Origin: Acinetobacter oleivorans DR1
GTDB lineage: Bacteria > Pseudomonadota > Gammaproteobacteria > Pseudomonadales > Moraxellaceae
Reading direction: 5' to 3'
DNA length: 64,000 nt
NCBI RefSeq assembly: GCF_000196795.1
Contig: NC_014259.1
Span: 1 to 64,000, forward strand
Positions 30,217 through 37,385 of the stretch are shown here, piece after piece. Position 1 is the first letter of the stretch. Every line of letters begins with the position of its first letter. The notes beneath the pieces are model-generated. The model ran no database searches. It had not been told where the DNA came from and saw only the letters and a list, made by a program, of their open reading frames with translations. A program made the position numbers and the translations under genes.

Positions 30217-30564
30217 AAATGCAATCCAAAAAGAGTTTATGGGTAGTATACGTGAAAAACGTTTGAAGCCCTAAACTCATGGCTATTGAGAGATTTGATT
30301 TTTAAATAGTGAACAAAAAATTATTCAAAATTTTTTATTGATAAAAAAAGGTTATGAAAAAATAAAAAATTATTCATGTAAGTTTTGCTAAATATTGACT
30401 GACTATTACTGTTCTTGGCTTTCCGAATATTATTTGCTTCTATAGAATGGAGAATGATCAAATTATGATGATGAGTCAATATTCCGACTGATCTAACGCT
30501 ATATCAGTATCATTCAGCCAGAGTGGGAGAAATTCCGCTCAAGCACAACTTGTTGGAAACACTA
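30217..30564. other. Intergenic region between fmt and ilvD
   Basis: About 350 bases, very AT-rich near fmt. It must hold promoters for fmt (minus) and ilvD (plus). TATAGA at 30441-30446 is a possible -10 but lacks a properly spaced -35. A tiny ORF MMMSQYSD before ilvD has no branched-chain codons, so I do not call a leader peptide. Confidence 0.5.
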
Positions 30565-32394
30565 ATGCCTGACTATCGTTCAAAAACATCGACACACGGA
30601 AGAAATATGGCTGGCGCACGTGGCTTATGGCGTGCAACAGGAATGAAAGATGAGGATTTCGGCAAACCGATTATTGCGGTGGTCAACTCATTTACTCAAT
30701 TTGTTCCGGGCCATGTACATCTTAAAGATTTAGGGCAACTAGTCGCAGCAGAAATTCAGGCGGCAGGTGGTGTTGCTAAAGAGTTTAATACGATTGCTGT
30801 AGATGACGGGATCGCAATGGGGCATGACGGCATGCTTTATTCATTACCATCACGTGATTTGATTGCTGACTCAGTCGAGTACATGGTGAATGCACATTGC
30901 GCTGATGCCATGGTATGTATTTCTAACTGTGACAAAATTACTCCGGGAATGCTCATGGCTGCGATGCGCCTGAATATTCCAGTTGTTTTTGTGTCTGGCG
31001 GACCAATGGAAGCGGGCAAGGTCAAGTTCCGTGGTAATGAAAAAGCGATTGACCTTGTTGATGCAATGGTTGTTGCGGCTGATGAAAGTTATACAGACGA
31101 AGAAGTTGAAGAGTTTGAACGTTCGGCTTGTCCAACATGTGGTTCATGTTCAGGTATGTTCACTGCAAACTCAATGAACTGTTTAACTGAAGCTTTAGGT
31201 TTATCTTTACCGGGTAATGGTTCGATTGTTGCGACACATGCAAACCGCAAGAAACTATTCTTAAAAGCAGGCCAACTTATTGTTGAATTGGCTAAGCGCT
31301 ATTACGAACAAGAAGATGCAAGTATTCTACCTCGTTCAATTGCAACCAAGGCTGCGTTTAAAAATGCGATGACCCTTGATATTGCAATGGGTGGTTCAAC
31401 TAATACGGTTCTACATTTATTGGCTGCAGCAAGTGAAGCAGAAGTTGATTTTACCATGGACGACATTGACGAATTGTCACGTCGAGTTCCTGTATTGTCT
31501 AAAGTAGCGCCTGCAAAACAAGACGTTCACATGGAAGATGTTCACCGTGCGGGTGGCATTATGGCCATTTTGGGTGAGCTTGACCGTGCGAAATTACTTG
31601 ATGTATCTGTACCGACTGTACACGAGAAAACTTTAAAAGATGCGTTGGATAAGTGGGATATTATTCGTACTGAAGATGCAGATGTATATGAGTTCTATCG
31701 CTCATCTCCAGGTGGTGTTCCAACTCAAGTTGCCTTCTCGCAAAATCGCTATTATTCAACATTAGATGGCGACCGTGAAAAAGGCGTTATTCGCAATGCA
31801 GAACATGCTTTCTCTAAAGATGGTGGTTTAGCAGTTCTATACGGCAACATCGCGCTTGATGGTTGTATCGTGAAAACTGCGGGTGTTGATGAATCGATCT
31901 TGAAATTTACGGGCACAGCGCGTGTATTTGAGAGCCAAGATGCTGCTGTAGATGCAATCTTGGGTCATGATATTAAAGCTGGTGATGTTGTTGTTATTCG
32001 TTATGAAGGTCCACGTGGTGGTCCGGGCATGCAAGAAATGCTTTACCCAACCAGCTACCTTAAATCGAAAGGTTTAGGAAAAGACTGTGCATTGGTGACA
32101 GATGGTCGTTTCTCTGGTGGTTCATCAGGTCTTTCGATTGGTCACGTTTCACCAGAAGCGGCTGAAGGTGGTGCAATTGGTTTGGTTGAAGATGGCGATA
32201 CTATTGAAATCGATATTCCAAACCGTACGATTCACTTAAACGTTGATGATGCGACTATGGCGCACCGTCGTACAGTTCAAGAAGCGAAAGGCTGGCATCC
32301 GAAAGAAGAACGTAAACGTAAGGTATCAAAAGCGTTAAAAGTTTATGCAATGCATACAACAAGTGCAGCGAAAGGAGCTGTACGCGTTCTATAA
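30565..32394 (+). CDS. ilvD: Dihydroxy-acid dehydratase
   Basis: IlvD dehydrates 2,3-dihydroxy-isovalerate and -methylvalerate, the third shared step of valine, leucine and isoleucine synthesis, using an iron-sulfur cluster and Mg2+. The 609-residue protein shows the IlvD/Edd signatures CISNCDKITPGM, CPTCGSCSGMFTANSMNCL and TDGRFSGGSSGLSIGH. The frame is open from a GTG at 30523, but MPDYRSKTSTHGRNMAGARG from the ATG at 30565 is the family N terminus and has a TTGGAAA ribosome site. It is followed by a terminator-like hairpin; no other ilv gene is adjacent. Confidence 0.96.
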   Translation: MPDYRSKTSTHGRNMAGARGLWRATGMKDEDFGKPIIAVVNSFTQFVPGHVHLKDLGQLVAAEIQAAGGVAKEFNTIAVDDGIAMGHDGMLYSLPSRDLIADSVEYMVNAHCADAMVCISNCDKITPGMLMAAMRLNIPVVFVSGGPMEAGKVKFRGNEKAIDLVDAMVVAADESYTDEEVEEFERSACPTCGSCSGMFTANSMNCLTEALGLSLPGNGSIVATHANRKKLFLKAGQLIVELAKRYYEQEDASILPRSIATKAAFKNAMTLDIAMGGSTNTVLHLLAAASEAEVDFTMDDIDELSRRVPVLSKVAPAKQDVHMEDVHRAGGIMAILGELDRAKLLDVSVPTVHEKTLKDALDKWDIIRTEDADVYEFYRSSPGGVPTQVAFSQNRYYSTLDGDREKGVIRNAEHAFSKDGGLAVLYGNIALDGCIVKTAGVDESILKFTGTARVFESQDAAVDAILGHDIKAGDVVVIRYEGPRGGPGMQEMLYPTSYLKSKGLGKDCALVTDGRFSGGSSGLSIGHVSPEAAEGGAIGLVEDGDTIEIDIPNRTIHLNVDDATMAHRRTVQEAKGWHPKEERKRKVSKALKVYAMHTTSAAKGAVRVL

Positions 32395-32425
32395 AATATT
32401 CAATTTTATTAATTGAATAGAAACT

Positions 32426-32476
32426 ATGCATCCATTTGCACGATGAATTATTATCATGCTGATGGGTGCATTTTTT
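32426..32476 (+). terminator. Probable ilvD terminator
   Basis: ATGCATCCAT (32426-32435) pairs with ATGGGTGCAT (32462-32471, one T-G wobble) across a 26-base loop, followed by T6. Confidence 0.7.
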
Positions 32477-32513
32477 ACATCTGTTCGAAAAAATAGGCTT
32501 GTAGATGAGGGTG

Positions 32514-32543
32514 TTGCAAGTCATTCTATGGGTTTGCTATAAA
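32514..32543 (+). promoter_or_regulatory. Strong promoter upstream of the tandem thioredoxin-fold gene
   Basis: TTGCAA (32514-32519), an 18-base spacer and TATAAA (32538-32543) preceded by TGC form an extended -10 promoter. Transcription would start near 32550, leaving a leader of about 165 bases before the next gene. Confidence 0.55.
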
Positions 32544-32549
32544 ATGATG

Positions 32550-32675
32550 ATAAAATCTTCACCGATGCAGGAATACGTGCAATAACATGAACTTTGTTCT
32601 GTGTAAGCAGAGCTCTTCAGCATTTTGTATATGAAGTTTCTGCGGTACTTTGTACTGCGATCAAAGCAGTTTTTT
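32550..32675 (+). ncRNA. Candidate attenuator leader or small RNA
   Basis: Downstream of the promoter, GCGGTAC (32642-32648) can pair with GTACTGC (32652-32658). Alternatively ACTGC (32654-32658) can pair with GCAGT (32666-32670) followed by T6 (32670-32675), a short intrinsic terminator. The two structures share bases and exclude each other, as in attenuators. A transcript of about 125 bases ending here would be a small RNA; read-through would serve the gene at 32715. The start is inferred and the ligand, if any, is unknown. Confidence 0.4.
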
Positions 32676-32714
32676 GGTCTTGCTTAGGATTTATTTTTTA
32701 GAGGCTCTACTCTC

Positions 32715-34004
32715 ATGTCACTGCTACGCCGTTGGTTTGACCCTATCCGATCGAGTTGGTTTTACCAAAAACCTTCACGTCAAGCGGTGTTACCCACGGA
32801 AAATGGTTTAAGTATTTATTTACGACTTGATGATGTGTATAGCTATTTAGCTGTTCAGCAACTATCTCAGCTCGATGAGATTTTAAGTGATGAACTTAAG
32901 CCCTTAAAAATTATTATTTCCCATACGGCTTCTGAACCTCCAAATGCTATGTCGCATGAAGAATGGCAAAATTATTGTTTGAATGATGCCAAAATATTAG
33001 CCAAACAACACCGTTTTGCTTTTGATGAGTTTCCAGAAATACCAAGCCAAGAATCTTTAAAACAAGCCGCCGTCATATTAAAAAGAACCCCATTACAAGG
33101 CCAGAATTTCTTACATTTACTCGAAGATATTTTTCACATGCTTTGGCAGCAGCAATACGGAAAGCTACGTACTTTGCATGCCATGGCAGTTAAACATCAG
33201 CTTCCTCAACATTTTTCAGAACGTATTTTTACGGATGAGCCTGTACCGGCAGCTTACTTTGAGTTTGGTGGACGTAAATATCATGCGGTAGATGATTTAT
33301 TACGTTTAACCCGTCGTCTAAAACAGCAAAAGTTACTGACTGGCAATCCGATCTTTTTAATTAATCATATTGAATGGCGTGAACATTTAATTAATGATGC
33401 TGAGGCACTTACCGAAATTCAGACACTTCATCCTGAACTTGATTTATATATTGCCTTAGAAGATCCAATGAGTTGGCTGTTGCTTGCTTATATTAAGGAA
33501 GAACTGGCTGATTATTATGATATTCAATTAAAAGTTTACCCTTTAAGCTACCAAGGCCGAGACTGGTTTGATTGGAGTTTGGCAACACGTGTTTCTAAAC
33601 GAACAGATGTCGCTTTTACTCCTTTTTGCCGCCCTACCGAAGAAAGTGCGCTTGAAATGGCAAAGCTTTTCTATAGTGTGCAGGAAAATCAGCAAATCGA
33701 TACGATTTTTACGATCTTGCAGGCCGTTTGGACAAAAGGCAAAGATTTATCTTTCCAAAAGCATTTCCAAGAATTACAGCATCAGCTGGGAATTGAGCAG
33801 TTAACCGAGCAGGATGTACCAGCTGTTTTGGCACAAAATGATGCTTTTTGCAAAGATAAGCATCAGCCTGATTTACCAGTTCTAGAGTTGCGTATTGATG
33901 GGCAAAGTTATGTATTTAATAGCTTGTACCGCGTTTGGATGATTGAAAGTATTTTTAGTAATGTTTTAGAAGAAAAATACAAAACGGCCTCAACTTCTAA
34001 TTGA
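32715..34004 (+). CDS. Tandem DsbA/HCCA-isomerase-like thioredoxin-fold protein
   Basis: The 429-residue cytoplasmic protein looks like two DsbA-like or 2-hydroxychromene-2-carboxylate isomerase-like domains in tandem. The first begins near residue 32 with LSIYLRLDDVYSYLAVQQL, and the second near residue 245 with LDLYIALEDPMSWLLLAYI; each has a strand followed by the helix where DsbA has CxxC. Both copies lack the CxxC pair, so disulfide exchange is unlikely; a glutathione-dependent isomerase-like or binding role is possible. No signal peptide is present. The promoter and attenuator-like leader upstream suggest separate regulation. A hairpin (33986-33993 with 34001-34008) covers the stop codon. 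I cannot name a function. Confidence 0.65.
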   Translation: MSLLRRWFDPIRSSWFYQKPSRQAVLPTENGLSIYLRLDDVYSYLAVQQLSQLDEILSDELKPLKIIISHTASEPPNAMSHEEWQNYCLNDAKILAKQHRFAFDEFPEIPSQESLKQAAVILKRTPLQGQNFLHLLEDIFHMLWQQQYGKLRTLHAMAVKHQLPQHFSERIFTDEPVPAAYFEFGGRKYHAVDDLLRLTRRLKQQKLLTGNPIFLINHIEWREHLINDAEALTEIQTLHPELDLYIALEDPMSWLLLAYIKEELADYYDIQLKVYPLSYQGRDWFDWSLATRVSKRTDVAFTPFCRPTEESALEMAKLFYSVQENQQIDTIFTILQAVWTKGKDLSFQKHFQELQHQLGIEQLTEQDVPAVLAQNDAFCKDKHQPDLPVLELRIDGQSYVFNSLYRVWMIESIFSNVLEEKYKTASTSN

Positions 34005-34008
34005 GGCC
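33986..34008 (+). other. Hairpin over a stop codon
   Basis: GGCCTCAA (33986-33993) pairs perfectly with TTGAGGCC (34001-34008) around a 7-base loop. The TGA stop at 34002-34004 lies in the 3' arm. There is no T-run on either side, so it is a poor terminator. Confidence 0.6.
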
Positions 34009-34082
34009 TACTCCTAAAAACAAGAATAGGGCAAAACCTGTTTTTTCCGTAGCATAACTATGTAGGGAATCGGAGATAAACA

Positions 34083-34814
34083 GTGACTTTTTTAGTAATT
34101 ATTATGATGGTGTTTGCCTTTGCTGGCATGATTAAAGGCATGATTGGCCTAGGGTTGCCCGCAGTATCGATGGGCTTACTCACCATCGCAATGAGTCCTT
34201 TTCAAGCAGCCTCTTTACTCATTGTTCCTTCAATGGTCACCAATGTTTGGCAGCTTTTTGCTGAAGGACATGTCTGGGCTTTTATTCGCCGTTTCTGGAC
34301 CTTACTCATAGGTATTGTGGTCGGTTCAATATGGAGTTTTCTACCGACTTTAAGTCAAAGCCATGGGCACAGTAGTGAGATTTTATTGGGCTGTATGTTG
34401 GCCTTATATGGCCTTTATGGACTGTGTGTCAAAAAGCTTCCACATTTAGGGAAACATGAGCGCTGGTTATCGCCGATTATTGGATATATTGGTGGGGCAG
34501 TGACCGTAGCAACAGGCGTTATTATTATTCCGATTGTTCCTTATTTGCAGTCTTTGCATTTAAAACGTGACGAGTTGGTTCAGGCTTTGGGATTAACCTT
34601 TACGGTGTCTACCATTTGTCTTGCGGTGTTTTTACACCACAACCCAATTTCAGGAATAACACTGGATTATCGGTTATCTTTTGCGGCTTTATTTGCTGCA
34701 CTCGTTGGAATGTGGTTAGGTAAAAAAATTCGCTATCGACTCAACGAGCAGTTATTTCGTCGTATCTTTTTTATAGGTTTGGTGTCATTAGGGCTTTATA
34801 TGATTTTGCATTAA
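34083..34814 (+). CDS. TauE/SafE-family membrane permease
   Basis: A 243-residue inner-membrane protein of about seven or eight helices belonging to the TauE/SafE (sulfite exporter) family. It starts with the characteristic repeat MIKGMIGLGLPAVSMGLLT and has a second-half counterpart GYIGGAVTVATGVIIIPIVPYLQ. Substrates in the family are sulfonates, sulfite or organic anions; this one is unknown. The start is GTG with CGGAG ahead of it. Its last four bases overlap the end of the convergent LysR gene. Confidence 0.85.
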   Translation: MTFLVIIMMVFAFAGMIKGMIGLGLPAVSMGLLTIAMSPFQAASLLIVPSMVTNVWQLFAEGHVWAFIRRFWTLLIGIVVGSIWSFLPTLSQSHGHSSEILLGCMLALYGLYGLCVKKLPHLGKHERWLSPIIGYIGGAVTVATGVIIIPIVPYLQSLHLKRDELVQALGLTFTVSTICLAVFLHHNPISGITLDYRLSFAALFAALVGMWLGKKIRYRLNEQLFRRIFFIGLVSLGLYMILH

Positions 34815-35713
34815 GCCGTTTTTTCAGGACGATGCTGCAATAAAAAATCTGCAAACTGTTGGTAACTCCTAGGCAGCTGGTTGAAGTTTTGTGTGGCTAA
34901 AAGGAGTTTACGATTTGCCCATGCACCTAGCAGTTGAATGGAATGAAAATCATAATCTGATTGCAAACGCTGTGCCGCACGAGCTGGCATAATCGCAATT
35001 CCCACACCTTTGGCGACAACCTCAGCAATTGCACTAAAGTTAGGTAAGCGCAAACGGTACTGTATGTTAAAGCCTAGTAATTTAGCTTGGGTTTCGATGG
35101 ACTGTTGCAAAGAGTGATGGGGTTTAAGGCCAATAAAACCATAGCTTAGAGCCTCTACCAAATTCAGCTCTTGGTATTGAGCTAACTCATGTGTAGCGGG
35201 GCAAATCAGAACTAAAGGATCACTCGCAAATTCCTTAGTTTGCAAATGTCTGGTATCAAAAAAACTTGAGACTAGACCGAGACTCGCAATTCCTTGGGTT
35301 AATGCATCTACAATTTCTGAGCTTTCTGCCTCATGTAAATCAATATTCATTTCGGGATGAAGCACCAGATATTGCGGTAATAACGTAGGCAAATATTCAC
35401 TTTGAGCAGAAGAGTTACACCAAAGCGTTAATGCCTCTGTGGTAGGGTGCCTAAACCGCTGCATTTCTTGTTCGAGTTGATCTTTTTGTGCTAAAAGCTG
35501 ACGAGCATGTTCTACAAAAGCATGTCCAGCTGTGGTGAGTTCTACCCCAGTGGTTTGGCGAATAAATAAGGGTGTCTCAAAATACTGTTCGAGTTTTTTT
35601 ATACGCTCGCTCGCTGCTTGAAGTGAAATCGCAGAGCGATCAGCACCTTTAGTTAGGCTACCAGTCGAGACAATATGAAGAACCAACTGTAAATCAAAAA
35701 AATCAAAACGCAT
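34811..35713 (-). CDS. LysR-family transcriptional regulator
   Basis: A 300-residue LysR-type regulator with N-terminal winged helix-turn-helix (DLQLVLHIVSTGSLTKGADRSAISLQAASERIKKLE) and a periplasmic-binding-protein-like effector domain from about residue 90. The DNA-binding start is RFDFFDLQLV. The gene converges on and overlaps the TauE permease by four bases, and is not divergent from an obvious target. The effector is unknown. Confidence 0.88.
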   Translation of the reverse strand: MRFDFFDLQLVLHIVSTGSLTKGADRSAISLQAASERIKKLEQYFETPLFIRQTTGVELTTAGHAFVEHARQLLAQKDQLEQEMQRFRHPTTEALTLWCNSSAQSEYLPTLLPQYLVLHPEMNIDLHEAESSEIVDALTQGIASLGLVSSFFDTRHLQTKEFASDPLVLICPATHELAQYQELNLVEALSYGFIGLKPHHSLQQSIETQAKLLGFNIQYRLRLPNFSAIAEVVAKGVGIAIMPARAAQRLQSDYDFHSIQLLGAWANRKLLLATQNFNQLPRSYQQFADFLLQHRPEKTA

Positions 35714-35760
35714 GATAGGAACGTATTGAAACGCAAAAATTCATCATACTAAATCGTAAT

Positions 35761-35790
35761 CAAAAAAGGCAGCTTATGCTGCCTTTTTTG
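35761..35790. terminator. Bidirectional terminator
   Basis: CAAAAAAGGCAGC with GCTGCCTTTTTTG around TTAT is a perfect palindromic hairpin between the LysR gene and the permease, both on minus. It most likely ends the permease transcript. Confidence 0.9.
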
Positions 35791-35792
35791 AT

Positions 35793-37088
35793 TTAGGTTT
35801 TATCTTTTAAACTAAACAACCAATTTAGAATAATGGCTGCAAATGTTGCTGTACCAATGCCACCTAAATTGAAATTGCCAAACATTAATTCAAAATTTCC
35901 TGCACCTAAGATAATTGTTACAGAAGCAACAATCAGGTTTTTATTGTTAGAAAAATCAACTTTGTTTTCAATCCAGATTTTTGCGCCGGCAATGGTAATT
36001 AAACCAAACACGACAATAGATGCGCCTGTTAAAACAGCACTTGGAATCGTACTAATTACCGCGCCAAATTTTGGAGATAGGCCTAAGAAAATGGCGAAGA
36101 CACCAGCAATCACAAAAACAATGGTTGAGTACACACGAGTGACTGCCATGACTCCAATGTTTTCGCCGTAAGTAGTCATCCCCGGTGCACCAACACTACC
36201 AGAAAGAGTGGTTGCTAAACCATCTGCAACAAATGCTTTGCCTAATTGCGGCGTCAGGTTTTCACCAGTCATTGCACCTACTGCTTTAATATGACCTAGG
36301 TTTTCTGCTACTAAAATAAGCGCAACTGGCGCAATAATTAACATAGCCTTAGTATCAAAAGTAGGATGTGAAAAGCTTGGAATTCCGAACCATGCAGCCT
36401 GTGAGATTTGGCTAAAATCGATTGGTTTACCAAAACCTAGACCATTAGTGGTGATAGCATAAATTGCATATGCCAAAATTAAACCGACCAATAGAAGCAA
36501 ACGTTGCAATAAGCCGCGAGTAAAGACTGCAATACTACCCATACAAAGTACGGTAATTAAGGCCATCCACATTTCAAATGGTTGGCCTGCAACACCTCTA
36601 ATGGTAACGGGTGCGAGGTTTAGACCAATAATCATCACAATGGCGCCAGTCACCACAGGCGGCATGAGTTTTTCAATCCAGCGTGTACCCGTAAGCATCA
36701 CAATAAAACCGATAATGGCATAAAACACACCACATGCTACGATTCCGCCTAAAGCCATCGAAAGGTTTGGATTGGCCCCTGAACCTGTAATATGTCCAGT
36801 TGCTGCTGCAACCACACCAATAAATGCAAAACTTGAGCCTAAGTAACTCGGAACACGACCACCCGTAATTAAAAAGAATAGGATGGTACAGATACCAGAC
36901 ATTAAAATGGCAAGGTTAGGATTAAAGCCCATGAGTAATGGTGCTAAAACAGTTGCTCCAAACATGGCAAACGCATGTTGAATACCTAAAATAGCACTTT
37001 GAACTGGAGGGAGATATTCGTTGGTAGAGACCGGTCGGTGGTCAATATCACCTTGGTAAGGCTGCCATTTTGGAAACCAATTGGACAT
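35793..37088 (-). CDS. rutG: RutG-like pyrimidine permease (NCS2 family)
   Basis: A 431-residue inner-membrane symporter of the nucleobase-cation-symporter-2 family. Segments such as VQSAILGIQHAFAMFGATVLAPLLMG, GGRVPSYLGSSFAFIGVV, RWIEKLMPPVVTGAIVMIIGLNLAP and LVAENLGHIKAVG closely follow E. coli RutG, the uracil/pyrimidine permease. The other rut genes are not nearby, so it may serve general uracil uptake and the symbol is by resemblance only. The gene is isolated between two terminators with an intergenic region of about 300 bases upstream, in which I see no other gene. Confidence 0.85.
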   Translation of the reverse strand: MSNWFPKWQPYQGDIDHRPVSTNEYLPPVQSAILGIQHAFAMFGATVLAPLLMGFNPNLAILMSGICTILFFLITGGRVPSYLGSSFAFIGVVAAATGHITGSGANPNLSMALGGIVACGVFYAIIGFIVMLTGTRWIEKLMPPVVTGAIVMIIGLNLAPVTIRGVAGQPFEMWMALITVLCMGSIAVFTRGLLQRLLLLVGLILAYAIYAITTNGLGFGKPIDFSQISQAAWFGIPSFSHPTFDTKAMLIIAPVALILVAENLGHIKAVGAMTGENLTPQLGKAFVADGLATTLSGSVGAPGMTTYGENIGVMAVTRVYSTIVFVIAGVFAIFLGLSPKFGAVISTIPSAVLTGASIVVFGLITIAGAKIWIENKVDFSNNKNLIVASVTIILGAGNFELMFGNFNLGGIGTATFAAIILNWLFSLKDKT

Positions 37089-37332
37089 AAAATAAGCTCG
37101 TTATTCTTTAATTGGTGCCATGATACTCTTTCTTGAGAGTGCATTTAATCTCTAGAGAGAAGTATGTTAGTGAAAAGTAATTATTTTTTAATGATTGGTA
37201 TAATTTTATGAATTCTAAATATAAGTAATTAGTTATTTTTTTCTCATAAAGACTAATTTTTTGATTTTAAAAAAATATTCAAAAAAATAGAAAATCAGAG
37301 AAAATTTAAGAAAAATAAAGAATTTTGCAAGT

Positions 37333-37359
37333 AAAAAGCAGTACATCAAGATGCACTGC
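37333..37359 (-). terminator. ppc terminator
   Basis: On minus, GCAGTGCATC (37359-37350) pairs with GATGTACTGC (37347-37338, one wobble), followed by T5 (37337-37333), about 25 bases after the ppc stop. Confidence 0.82.
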
Positions 37360-37385
37360 CTTGTTAAACAATCGGTAAAATTAGC

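Noticed and set aside
30466..30492. Short leader peptide before ilvD
   Set aside because: The frame (MMMSQYSD) has no Ile, Val or Leu codon run and no terminator/antiterminator structure.
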